Assembly (NCBI GenBank): GCA_003254925.1
Contig: QANZ01035086.1
Coordinates: forward strand, 2,022-66,021
DNA from: Chamaecrista fasciculata
Lineage: Eukaryota; Streptophyta; Magnoliopsida; Fabales; Fabaceae
Direction: 5' to 3'
DNA length: 64,000 nt
Shown here: piece by piece, positions 49,341-61,185 of the stretch
Layout of the letters: each line of letters begins with the position of its first letter
Numbering within the stretch: position 1 is the stretch's first letter
The notes under the pieces: generated by a model
The model's input: only the letters and a program-made list of their open reading frames with translations
Database searches by the model: none
Told to the model about the DNA's origin: nothing
Translations under genes and position numbers: made by a program

Positions 49341-52027
49341 TTACATGCTTGGATGCAATCGCTTGTAAAATTCATTGTAGTCAAGACGGAAAAAGAGGAA
49401 CTTAAGATCAACATGCTGCTGAACAGGCAACTGAGAAATGAACTCCTCTTGCAGTGATGAATACTCCTTAGCGATAGCATCCAGATCTTGTCCGACACTT
49501 TGGAGAAACTCTCCCACTCGCTGTGTCAGGGCTTTCCTGCCATCAGCAACCCAGGATTCGTGTTCCAAAGATTTGCTGTTCAATTTCTTGTGTTGTTTAT
49601 TCTGGTCTCCAGAGGATTCCGTGATTCTGAAGTGAACACAAGATCAATCAAACACATCAATATGCAAACCTTCATTTTTTTTTTGTTGGTAGTGGGGAAG
49701 TGAGGGGAGTTGGGAGTATTAATATTATTGATGTTACAGTAAGAACAATACCTTGCTTGCAACTCATGTATACCTTCATATAATCGCTCTGCATGTCCCC
49801 GAAATGATAGTATAAGATCAAAGACCACAATCAGAGACTTACAAAGAGATTGAGAACGCTCTCCTAGCAGAGACTTCTCTACTATGGTATTTAGATACTT
49901 CTCATGTGCTGCAAGTAGGTCATCAAGATCCTTGGCTATTTCCATCTCATTAGAAAATTTTGACCATGATACCTCCAAGACTTCAAACATAATATAATAT
50001 TGCAAGTTTGAAATAAAGTGATTCATCTCAACCCAGAGAACCTGGCACCGCCTCAATGTTGAAATTAACTGCAACTTAACCACTTGTTGCAGCTTGGTAA
50101 AGGAATGAGCAGAAATACAATTTGGTTTCATGGTCTTCCAGGCACCAATAAGTGCATGTTCCACTCTTCTAAGCTTCCACAGAAAATTAAAAATTCTTAA
50201 ATATCTTGACATCACGGACTCTGTGAGCAAAGTATCTAGTGGGACTCTTGCGTCATACTCCAGTGAAAAGACATCCCAACCTTTATCACCACTTTCATGT
50301 GGCATCATTTTGACGCGTAGCCTATCCAATATGTCAGGATCATCAAACTGTGCATCAGATGATCGAATTGCAGTTTCTAACAATCCAGCAAGTTTAAAAG
50401 AGCTAATAGTGTTAGCAGGTTCAGAAAGCTCAGGACCAACAATATCCATTAGATACTGAACAAAATCACCTTGACCAAGCAGTAAATACCGCTTAATTGC
50501 AAGACAATGCTCTTTGAATTTGTACCTTTTGTAAATTACATCCAACAAATGCTTATCAATTCTTTTTGATGCCTCATCAACCAGGGACTCGAGAACTTCA
50601 GTTTCACCATAGCCAAAACCATCTTTTTTTGCTGTGGTCCACATGGCAGCGGCAGTACCTGTTGCTGCTTCAGCCCAACTGCGATCATCACAACAAACAC
50701 AAAGAAAATTTATGGACTTACCCGTTCTTAAGATACGCTGAGCAAGAGAAGGTGAAATAAATGAAGGAAACATGGCAGGATGGAGCCTGTAACCTTCTCT
50801 CCAAAGGGATTCAGCTTTAACTTGCTGACCTACGATAAAGAATTCAGCAAAAATATCTTCTAACTCCCCTTCCAGAACCCATTTTCTCACCATTTCAAAA
50901 AGTGGAGAGCAAACTCGCTGCAACAATCTCCTCATAAATTCATGAACTAGCGGGTCACCATGTTGGGCATGCAAATGAATTGCACCAGTCATTGCTCCAC
51001 CCCTCAAAACCCTACACCTATCAACTAAATCAGCCATCAACCTCATTTTTACCATTGGCTCTGCCAGCCAAACAGCTAGTCTCCTTAGGGAAAGATAATC
51101 TCCTGAACTTGCTGATTCCGATACTAATGGAATAGAATTTAAAGATTGTGCTTCAAGCACTGCCAACAACTTGTAGTAATCTGACAGCTCATCTTGCAAT
51201 GCAGCACAAAACGCTTGCCCAACAGTTCCTATGTCTTCTGCAGGAAATCGATCCATACTCTGCATTATATATCCTGTAACCTTTTTAAACAGCCACCCCA
51301 GTTCACACAGCCTATCAACCATTATCCTAGTCGCTTTAGGGACCTTAAACAAATATGGTAAGGTAAACCCATCAACCTTGCTATTAAATTTCACGTACTT
51401 CCCATCAACTCCTTGACAGGCATATAACACATCCCGAACCAAAGCCTTTTCAGATACCTCATTTTCTTCTTTAACCAAATTCAAAAACTCCCTTAAGGCC
51501 ACATCGCGACGATTATCAGGATCCTTGGAAATCAACAAAACCCCATTATTCCGTCCCTTCTCCAGGTCTGCACGGCTGTGCAAAATCCTATAATCTTTAG
51601 TCGATTTACTATCAACGAAAGCCAAATTCGGCAACAAAACCGAAGTATCCAATTGACTTTGCGTGTTTTTCCGATCTTCAGATATAATTTTGAGCAAATA
51701 AATAACAGCCCATTTGTTATTTACGCTCCCAGGTCCGGTTCTGGAAGCGAATTTGGTGTAAAGGTCAGCAAAAGTAAGGGCTTCAGCTGACTTACCTTGA
51801 GTAGCGAGGCGGCGCTTGATGGATTCAGCAATGGCGGCGGAGTTGGGAGCGATCGATGGCGTCAATCTACTGGAGAGTATACGAACGGCATAGCGAAGGG
51901 AATTTTGAAATTCGGACGAGTTAGGGTTTCGAATTTGTGAATCGGATGGGTGGTTTTGAGAAAGTAAGCGAAGCACGAGATCCTTGACCAGATCTGCAAC
52001 CTTCTGCTGGTCTTCTTCTTCCTCCAT
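49341..52027 (-). CDS. GCP3: Gamma-tubulin complex component 3 (GCP3/SPC98)
   Basis: Core subunit of the gamma-tubulin complex that nucleates microtubules. Two exons, 52027-49752 and 49626-49341, give 853 aa, against about 838 aa for Arabidopsis SPC98 from memory. The N-terminus MEEEEDQQKVADLVKDLVLR matches the GCP3 type and not GCP2, GCP4 or GCP5. The GRIP1 region includes LRDVLYACQGVDGKYVKF-like text and GWLFKKVTGYI. The GRIP2 region contains VSRYLRIFNFLWKLRRVEHAL, the gamma-tubulin-binding side. The end is HVDLKFLFFRLDYNEFYKRL, the usual GCP3 C-terminus. The single intron lies in the C-terminal part. The frame is intact. Position beside WCRKC1 matches At5g06680. Confidence 0.96.
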
Positions 52028-53280
52028 TGTAGCGTCGAATTTGGGGGCTGAAGAACTTGTGTTTAGGCGAAGCGTGATACAGAGTGAAAGTGAGAAGACT
52101 GAAAAGACTGTAATTTTTTGATTAAATGTAGGCGCGGAAACGAGGCTTTACGGTTTTAGGTAGTTTCAGTTAAATGTTCCATTTACAGTCTGATACCTTT
52201 ATACCATTCCCTGCAATTCCCTAAAAAAGCTATTAACCCGTTTGCCATTACAGCAGATTTAAATAATAGCATTCCTCTTGTTTTACATTTTTAAACATCT
52301 TTATTTCGTTCGCTACTCATTTCCTTGGAATACACATATAACGTGTAAGACATGGAACCGCACTACAGGCTACCTTCTTTAAACACAACATAGTATCCTT
52401 TTAACATGATTTCATTTTAATATTTTGAAAATGAAGTTTTAATTTTCACTGAGAAGAAATATAATTGACAGAACGACACTACCAAATACAGAAAAACTGA
52501 TGCTAGAGGCAGAGCCACAAGAATAATTGACAGGACTACAGTATATTCTCAAGTATCAAAATGATAGGCAGATAGGCTAAATAATTTGATCAAAAGTTAA
52601 AGAATAGGTTTAATGAAGTTTTAATCTCTAATTTTAATTGTCATATCTATAATTCTATTTATCTCTCTCTGTGTGGGAGAGGGTGGAAGCGCACGAAGAT
52701 CTCAGATGTTTTGGTCGTATATAGAATTATAGATATGACAATTAAAATTTAGGGAAGGCCTTACAAAGGAAGCGCAAAAACAGAGTTTTCAGTTTTTTAG
52801 TTTGTGAAGTTTGAAAAATTCTTCTATATACAGTAAATGAATAGTCCAACAAAGTCTCACAAGAAAATCATTATTTAAATATTTTAATTGAAAATAAATT
52901 TTGGACATGTTCATAAATATATAATTTAAAAGGCAAAAAAAAAAACACTACAAACTCCAAGTCATAGATAATCTATATAAAGACATAAAAGGTGGAGATG
53001 TGGAGGTGCATTGCACGTATGTATATGAGAGCATCTGAGAATCTGACATGAGAGAATTGAAAGAACATGCGTGGACGTGGGTTGATGAAAAATAATGAAA
53101 AACAAAATAAATGAAGAAAGAAAGAAGATGGGTTAAAATAGTAATAAGCGAAGGACGTGCATCGTGGGGGCACGTACAACCCCGGAAGGTTGGAGACAGA
53201 CGGATAGTATGCTTTTTGCAAGTTTCAGCGGTTGAACTCTTCATTATCAAACCGACGTTCTCGCCAATTACACAAGAAAC
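52028..53280. other. Intergenic between GCP3 and the PTI1-like gene (divergent promoters)
   Basis: Shared upstream region of two divergent genes. It contains a perfect 29-bp inverted repeat (52630-52658 and 52721-52749). Frames at 52948-53518 are overlapping and random in character. C/T-rich leader sequence with a (TTC)n run begins at about 53290. Confidence 0.5.
52630..52749. repeat. Hairpin: perfect 29-bp inverted repeat, 62-bp spacer
   Basis: The left arm starts AATTTTAATTGTCATATC and ends ATAATTCTAT. The right arm is its exact reverse complement. The spacer is purine/pyrimidine mixed (CTCTCTCTGTGTGGGAGAGG) and unlike the arms. It could form a stem-loop in DNA or RNA. Confidence 0.8.
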
Positions 53281-53688
53281 TTGTGTCTTTCTTCTTCTTC
53301 TTCTTCTTCATTTCCTATCTCCCTCTTTTGTCCTCCTCCATACATCCTTCATTCCAGCTTTCTGGGTTGAGCAGAAACACGTTATAGTTAGAGGTAATCA
53401 TCAATGTCTTCTTTTTATTCATTCCTCCTGCTCCATTCTTGAAAACCTTTCTACTTTGTCTATTTCTTCTTTGTTTCTCAAATCTTGTCACATAAACAAT
53501 TCTCTCCCTTTTTCCTGATTTCTTGATTGCATGAAATCAGAACATAACAGGGGACTTAATGATCGTCTTTTTCTCTTGAACAATTTGTTGAGGACATGGA
53601 ATACTTGAATTGCAGGTAAATCATTGAATAGAATTTCCTCTAATAAAATGGGTTGCTGAGGCTGCTGCTATACTTTGTTAATTAAACT
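53281..53688 (+). promoter_or_regulatory. Probable 5' leader of the PTI1-like gene, with uORF
   Basis: C/T-rich leader with six TTC repeats near 53290. A donor-like GAG|GTAATC lies near 53393 and an acceptor-like AATTGCAG|GT near 53613. A four-codon upstream frame ATG-GGT-TGC-TGA (Met-Gly-Cys-stop, 53648-53659) ends 29 bases before the main start. Transcript structure is inferred. Confidence 0.4.
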
Positions 53689-55367
53689 ATGTTGTGCTGC
53701 GGAGGTCAAGAAGAGGAAAGCAGTGGCCCACCTGCAAACCAATATACTGCCCCACCCAGAGGTGGTAATGCTTATGGTGGAGGTACTTATTTAGCTTCTT
53801 TTCTTTCCTTTTTTTTCTTTTTTCTGTGTCGGTGTGTGTACACATAACATTGATTTCAACTTTGTCAATGCAAATATGTAATGTTGTTAAAATATCCATA
53901 TATAAATAGGGGGTGACAGAGGAGAGCCAAAAAGCAATATTGTAAAGAGTGGTGCTCCCAAGGAAGTGTTGCCAATTGACGCGCCCGCAATACAATTGGA
54001 TGAGTTAAATAGGTTAACCAGCAATTTTGGGTCAAGTTCTTTGATAGGAGAAGGATCTTATGGACGTGTTTTCTATGCAAAGTTAAGCGACGGTCAGGAT
54101 GCAGCCATCAAGAAGCTCGATACTAGTAATTCTTCCCCAGAAGAGGATGCTGATTTTGCAGCTCAGGTCTCACTCTAAATATATATGTTTTGATTTTTTT
54201 ATGTGAACAATTTATTCTCCTTTAATGTGACCAAGTATGAAATCATATGCCATGCAGTTATCTAGCGTTTCAAGATTGAAGCACAACAACTTTGTGGAGT
54301 TGATTGGATATTGCTTGGAGGCAAGTAACAGAATTTTGGTATATCAACATGCAAGTTTGGGTTCTTTGCATGACGTATTACATGGTAGGCTTTTGTGAAG
54401 TATGTGTGAAATGAAACTGATGAGTTAATAAATCACATCATTAAGATGTGTTTATGATTGATGTGGATGGTGCAGGGAGGAAAGGAGTACAAGGGGCAGA
54501 ACCAGGTCCAGCACTTAACTGGAACCAGAGAGCAAAAATAGCACTAGGAGCAGCAAAAGGGCTTGAATTTCTTCATGAAAAGGTTCAACCTTCTATAGTT
54601 CATCGTGATGTTAGATCCAGCAATGTCTTACTCTTTGGTGACTATGACGCCAAGATTGCTGATTTCAGTTTGACCAATCAGTGTTCTGACACAGCGGCTC
54701 GCCTCCACTCAACAAGAGTCTTGGGAACATTTGGCTATCATGCTCCAGAGTATACACACACATACATTTTAGTTACATACATATATATATTATGCCCTTC
54801 AATTCCTCATTTTGTTTCACATTTCAGGTATGCCATGACAGGGCAGATAACCCAAAAAAGTGATGTTTACAGTTTTGGAGTGGTGCTTTTAGAACTCTTA
54901 ACAGGAAGAAAACCAGTAGACCACACAATGCCCAAAGGCCAACAAAGTCTTGTAACTTGGGTGTGTCACATTTCCTACCATTGTTTACTTTACTTCTTAC
55001 CCATCTCATGCTAATCATAATTAATTAACATGTCTTGTAATTTCTTCCATTACAGGCAACTCCAAGACTCAGCGAGGACAAAGTGAAACAGTGCGTGGAT
55101 CCCAAGCTAAACAATGAGTACCCACCCAAGGCTATTGCTAAGGTCCTTAATTTCTTCTATCTTAATTAGCTTAATTAATTAATCTCACTTAAGAGGCTTT
55201 AATTTATGTATATACATACATGTATTATGTATGTGTAGTTGGCAGCAGTTGCAGCACTTTGTGTTCAGTACGAGGCTGACTTTAGACCCAACATGACCAT
55301 TGTTGTAAAAGCTCTGACGCCACTTCTGAATGCAAAACCGCCTGGTCCAGAAGCTGCAAGTGCTTGA
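53689..55367 (+). CDS. PTI1-like Ser/Thr protein kinase
   Basis: Cytoplasmic receptor-like kinase of the Pto-interacting 1 group, which relays signals from AGC kinases such as OXI1 and in defence. Exons 53689-53782, 53910-54166, 54258-54384, 54476-54749, 54828-54960, 55056-55142 and 55239-55367 give 366 aa. The N-terminus is [10 protein letters not shown], with two adjacent cysteines that may be acylated for membrane anchoring, as known for PTI1 proteins. The kinase has the G-loop GEGSYGRVF, Lys99 in AAIKKLD, HRD at 202-204 ([11 protein letters not shown]) and the activation segment [21 protein letters not shown]. The magnesium motif is DFS (222-224) in place of DFG. PTI1 proteins normally have DFD here, so this is a family trait with a further change. 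All splice joins are in phase. Confidence 0.95.
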
Positions 55368-58300
55368 CACTACTCAAATTCACTAATCACATAATATATT
55401 TCTAATCCTTGTGTTTAGAGTGTGTTAAGCAAAAAAAGTAAATATGACTCATTCTGCTTCTTCACCTCTTTTATTGGGAATATGTGTATATATTGTGTGC
55501 ATAATGCATGAACGACACCCATAATTTTGGCCAAATTATCACTACTGCACTTCTTAGTATTTAGAAGAACATGCCAGAGAGGTTAATCAATTAATTAGTG
55601 CAATTCAAACCATTTTCTTTTCCTTATTATGTGCTCCCAACTAAGGTGGACATATATGGTCCGAGGCGATTGATGGATTCTCATTTTTCTGAACTTTTTT
55701 ACTACAAGATTTAGTTCAACTATTCGAATCTGCTCTTGTATGACAGTTTAATTTCTAAATCCAACTAGTTGATTATTAGCTATTCCATCAATTAATAAAA
55801 CTTCATCTGTAAATTAGGTTTATCAACGGATTGGATAAACTCGTCAATTTATCAAAACTAATCCAACACGTTAAAAAAAACTTGAATTCTTTGTAATTTA
55901 GATTGGATTACAAATTTTAAAATTCTAAATTCGTTTAACTCAACTCAAGTACTCAACATACATGTCGGTAAAAATAAAATATATAAAAAAAAAGCTCATT
56001 TTTATTCAACTAAAATTATGTTTTAGTAAAATGATATTTTAATATCATTTTCTTAATTTTGTCCCTTTATAAATTTCTCTTCTCGTTGTAATCCCTCTAT
56101 AATAAATTGTGAAGAACTATATATTGAGAAAAAAAATTATTAGAAATTAAATAAAAATATATAATAGATAAAAAAATATATAGTATAAATTAATATGTGA
56201 ATCAAACCCAATCTAACCCTCTAAATAAAATCATAAACTTAGAACCAACTTATCATAAACTCAACCAAATCTGTAAACACCTTGACTATAATTGCGGTGA
56301 GAATACATGATTTTATTGTTTATATTTTTTAGGCCAAAATGTACGGACACTTTTTTAGGTCTGGTGTACATAACACCCTTGAGTTTTTAATTTGTAACAG
56401 TGCACTTTAGGTGAAGTGCAAAAAGAAAAAGAAACAAGTAGAGAGAGAAAGTGAGTCTCACTCACACTTTCTCTCTATAACCTATTCTTATCTTTCTCTG
56501 CACTTCACCTAAAATGAACTATAAAAAATTCTATCTCGAATAATTGATGTTAGAGAAGATGGGTTCAAATGAATTTTTCAATTTTTTTAATAAAATTATT
56601 ATTTTACCTTCGCTAATGTGGCACTTAACTGACTAAATAAACAAGAATTCAACAAAGATGCTATTTGCACTTAATTGAAAACTCGTGAGTTCTATTTGCA
56701 CAAACTAAAGTTTCATGTTATGTGGACCAAATCTAAAACTCAAGGGGTGTTTGTACATTTTAGTCAATTTTTAAAATGAAACTTTTAATTATTTAAAAAT
56801 ATTTATTTTTATATATATATTTATAATAACAAGTTTTTTAATCACTTAGTACTTAAGCATTCTTTAATGAGTTAATAATCGATTTGAATATTTAAATAAT
56901 AAAATTATTTTAACAAAAAATATATAAATATTATTAGAACAAACCAAATCCAAAATTTGTCGTATCTTCCAGATTCATTTATTTGATTTTTATACAAAAA
57001 AAAATATTTGATTTACTGCGCGAGTGGAAACCGTGGTTGACGATAATCTACCACACCGACTAATCGATCATTGATGATACTGGTTCAATATCAAAGAAAA
57101 ATTGCAATTACATCCTAATTCCACGAACAATCCAAATAAAAACTTATTTAATTTTTTGGTTCATCCACTATCAAATGCAAAAGATAATCGTAGAATCATG
57201 TGACGTCGACTAAAATTTGTATAAGCGGTTTTGCCATCATTATGTTTCTGTCTTAAAGATAGAAACATCCGCGATTTGGGAATTAGTAGCAACTAGCAAG
57301 AATATTGGGAAAACTCATTCAAATAATGTCTAAAATAGATAGATATTATTCATCAAAAAATAAAATAAAATAGATAGTGATAGTGAGGATGCACAAGAAA
57401 AATATACCAAGAGAGGGTGCAGAGTCTTAATAAAGTTCCTTAAAACTGTTATTCAAAACAATCTCTCTAATATAAATTCCTCAGAACAATGCCTTCAAAC
57501 AATTTCTTTCAGAACAAAGTTCTTTAGCAATAACAGACATACTTAAGAACACAAAGATACTCAGATAAAGCAGCTACTTAAGCAGATCAGATATTCAGAC
57601 AGATTGCTAATGAAAGAAAACTAATCCTTAACTCAAAAGATAAATGCGAAATATAAAGGAGAAAGGATAAGGAATAATGACACAACAGATTTATACTGGT
57701 TTAGAATAAGATATTAATCCTCAACAAAGAACTTTCTCTTAAACCTACGTCCAGTCCCCAAACACAAAGTAAGAGATTTTATATTATTGCTGGGCAAACT
57801 AACCAAATTACAATTGACACTCAACCACTCACGGATCACCACTGGGGTTCCACACTTTTACAGTTTCCCAAACCAACAAGTTCTCACGGGTAACAATACA
57901 GTTCCTTACAACAACTCCTCTTACAATGCAACCACTCACGAATAACCACTATAGGGTTTCACAACAAACGAGGGTAGGTAACCTATTACCACTAGGAGGT
58001 ATACGAACGAATCAGACAGTTTCAAGAATTATATGGAAGGAGTTCTCTCACAAAGAGATAGGTTCATACACAAAGGTGAATTGTCACAAAGACTAATCCC
58101 ACAAAGGGTTCTCACAAAGAGTTTGCACTTAGCAGCTTCACAAAGATATTCTTTTCCAGCGAAATTAGCAGCTTCAACATTTGAATTCTTCAGCTTATAA
58201 TAAGCAGCTTCAGTAGCTTGATATGGAATATTTTTTCAGCCTTGAATACCCCAACGGCTAGGAACAATAAGATCTTCAAGATATTCGTTTTGTTTTAGCC

Positions 58301-59576
58301 TTCTTCAGAGTCTTAACGGCATTTCCTCATCTGATATTTATGACATATAGACGTTGAGCATTGATCAGCATTGTTAGAATATGAAAGTTTAAAAACTTTC
58401 CTTGTAAGGGTTCCTTGACTTGCAGATTAGGAGTAATTAGTATAATTATTTCCAAATATACATTTAGCAATAAAGAATAATTTCAACGGTCAACTCAAAA
58501 CTTTCTCAATGTGTATAACACAAAGTTAATAATATGGAGCAAGTTGAGCACTTGATTTAATAAGAATGAATTAAGCAGCGCACAAATTAGAAAGTTTCTA
58601 AAACTGTTCTTTCAGACATAGCGATAATTAAGGAATATGAATAACTCTCACATTTCTTTCCTTCTTTAAATGGATTTACTAATAATCACTGATTTCACAC
58701 TTAATGAAATTCTGATTTTACTCAATCATGGTCTCTCAATTAAACTATAATATTTAGAGCAAATTTCCGAGACTTAAATGATCTTTCAAATTAAAACTTC
58801 ATTATTTTATAAAATACACATCGTGACAAGCTATAATATATATATCAACTAAGCATTTTTGGCAATTATCAAAACACATAAGATTAATTTAGTTACAACA
58901 AAAATAAATAAATTAACGTCAGCCTAAGAATTATTCTATATTCTAGCGCTTAATTAAATAAATATAAACATATACAAAAGTTATCCCAACAGATAGATAT
59001 TTACCAAAGAAAAGTATAAAGTATATTGTTGTACAAACAATGTCTAAAATGATTATAGTGTAATTTTGATATTTCATTTTTGACATCGATTGTAATTGAG
59101 TCTTTTATGTTTCTTTTACTATTTTTACTTTTTAGATCTACAAGTTTTTTAAATATTTTATTTATTTCTCTCAATGAATAAATATGATCATATTTCTCTT
59201 ATTTTAAGTTTAAATACAATAAAACTAAACTACATAATACTTTTAATCAGTCATTTCTTTATTCAATTAGAATTATCGGTAACTAAGGTTAAATTGAACT
59301 CCGAAAGTAGATTACTTGTTTCATAGTCAAACAAGCAAAAATTGGTCGTATCTTTTTATTCTTTCAAGTCCGATTGCAACAAATTCGAAGCTACGCTTGA
59401 TATCATTTTTTATACCGTTAAAAAAGTCAATAAATAAAATTATATCATACTTGAAATTAAGAAGTAAAAAATTATAAAAAATTACTTTTAGGTCTTATTT
59501 GATCTCATTTACTAATAGTTTAAATTATAAATAATAATAGTAATTGTTTTGGACCTGAAAATAATAATAATAATAA
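55368..59576. other. Long intergenic region downstream of the PTI1-like gene
   Basis: About 4.2 kb. It contains an inverted-repeat MITE (56332-56765). From about 57290 to 58480, less AT-rich sequence holds phrases such as GATTTATACTGGTTTAGAAT and ACTCACGGATCACCAC that I associate with retrotransposon non-coding parts, but no ends were found. No protein-like frame or RNA gene was recognised. Confidence 0.45.
56332..56765. mobile_element. Inverted-repeat MITE with palindromic core
   Basis: Ends GGCCAAAATGTACGGACAC and, reversed, GACTAAAATGTACAAACAC. Inside lies a nested hairpin: TTAGGTGAAGTGCA (56407-56420) against TGCACTTCACCTAA (56499-56512), with AGAGAGAAAGTGAGT and its near complement within. 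No coding content and no certain target duplication. Confidence 0.65.
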
Positions 59577-59698
59577 GGGTAAATTACACTTTGGTACCCT
59601 GTGGTTTGACCCTATTTCACTTTGGTACCCTGTGGTTTGAAACTTGACACTTTGGTACCCTGTGGTATTCTCCATTAACACTTTGGTACCCTTTGGAG
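59577..59698. mobile_element. End of a foldback MITE with 31-bp subrepeats, cut by the gap
   Basis: Starts GGTAAATTACACTTTGGTACC, matching the end of the element at 12244-12739. The word CACTTTGGTACCCT begins at 59587, 59618, 59648 and 59679, a 30-31 base period, and runs into the N gap. The other end is not seen. Confidence 0.7.
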
Positions 59699-60389
59699 NN
59701 NNNNNNNNNNNNNNNNNNNNNNNNNNNNNNNNNNNNNNNNNNNNNNNNNNNNNNNNNNNNNNNNNNNNNNNNNNNNNNNNNNNNNNNNNNNNNNNNNNNN
59801 NNNNNNNNNNNNNNNNNNNNNNNNNNNNNNNNNNNNNNNNNNNNNNNNNNNNNNNNNNNNNNNNNNNNNNNNNNNNNNNNNNNNNNNNNNNNNNNNNNNN
59901 NNNNNNNNNNNNNNNNNNNNNNNNNNNNNNNNNNNNNNNNNNNNNNNNNNNNNNNNNNNNNNNNNNNNNNNNNNNNNNNNNNNNNNNNNNNNNNNNNNNN
60001 NNNNNNNNNNNNNNNNNNNNNNNNNNNNNNNNNNNNNNNNNNNNNNNNNNNNNNNNNNNNNNNNNNNNNNNNNNNNNNNNNNNNNNNNNNNNNNNNNNNN
60101 NNNNNNNNNNNNNNNNNNNNNNNNNNNNNNNNNNNNNNNNNNNNNNNNNNNNNNNNNNNNNNNNNNNNNNNNNNNNNNNNNNNNNNNNNNNNNNNNNNNN
60201 NNNNNNNNNNNNNNNNNNNNNNNNNNNNNNNNNNNNNNNNNNNNNNNNNNNNNNNNNNNNNNNNNNNNNNNNNNNNNNNNNNNNNNNNNNNNNNNNNNNN
60301 NNNNNNNNNNNNNNNNNNNNNNNNNNNNNNNNNNNNNNNNNNNNNNNNNNNNNNNNNNNNNNNNNNNNNNNNNNNNNNNNNNNNNNNNN
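59699..60389. other. 691-base assembly gap
   Basis: A run of N. Frames drawn through it are not genes. It begins inside a short tandem array, the likely reason for the failure. Confidence 0.95.
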
Positions 60390-60664
60390 TTATGGTTGGT
60401 CAAAAATAGTGAATTAAAAAATCAAAAAAGAAAAAAAAAATCACCACTCTCTCTCCCCACTCACTCTCCTATATGAGGTAATTTCAAATTGGTCCTAAAT
60501 ATTTTATTTATTTTAGATGAGTCTTACATATTTGTATAATTTTTCAAATTGGTCCCAAACTTACTCTTTTATCAATATAAAAACTTAATATAATTTTCAA
60601 CTTTAAATCAATTCAAATGTTACATGCATATTGGCGTGCCCGTTAGGGCACGCCAAGCCCCTAG
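60390..60664 (+). mobile_element. Probable Helitron 3' end
   Basis: At 60633-60654 a perfect 9-bp stem GGCGTGCCC / GGGCACGCC with a four-base GTTA loop is followed after AAGCCC by CTAG (60661-60664) and then T. A short hairpin about 10 nt before CTRR, with T as the next host base, is the Helitron 3' signature. The upstream extent and 5' TC end are unknown and may lie in the gap. 60390 is only the gap edge. Confidence 0.55.
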
Positions 60665-61185
60665 TATTGAATATGCTTGAACAAAATTTAACGAAAATAA
60701 GTATATTTTATGTTAATTGTGATAAATTTGTGATGTATGTAACAGCAGACTGGACTTCCTTTTTCACCGTGCCTCCATTTCCAATTCCATTTTCCAATCT
60801 TGTGTCTCTCTCTCGCTGGCTTCAAATATATACACGCATCAACAAATCTCATCTTCATCATCAACCAAAAACCCCTACGTCCCTCCTCCTTCTCTCTCTA
60901 AATCTCTCTCAATTCTCACACCTCTTCGGTACCTATACCCTCTTCTATCCAACTCCAATCTTATTCATATCCAAACAAAACCATTTCGATCCTAGCCCCA
61001 AGGTTTTTCGATCTATTAACTATTGCTATTTTCTAAACATAATCATACACTTCATCAGTCTGCCATCCGATTTAGATAAATTTCGATATATCATTAAATT
61101 AGATCCTTATCAGACCCTATATGCGCCGGAATTGAGGCGTAAATGAATGGAAGCATCGGTGAATGATTCTTCCAGAGTTTAAAAA
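60665..61185 (+). promoter_or_regulatory. Probable promoter and leader of the last gene
   Basis: C/T-rich sequence from about 60800 to 61000 (CTCTCTCTCGCTGG, CTCCTTCTCTCTCTAAATCTC) looks like a plant 5' leader. The reading frame at 60631-61146 lacks protein-like features. ATGs at 61144, 61153 and 61163 precede the chosen start and would be upstream starts if transcribed. Confidence 0.4.

Noticed and set aside
59644..60417. 257-codon open frame
   Set aside because: Almost wholly N. It is the assembly gap.
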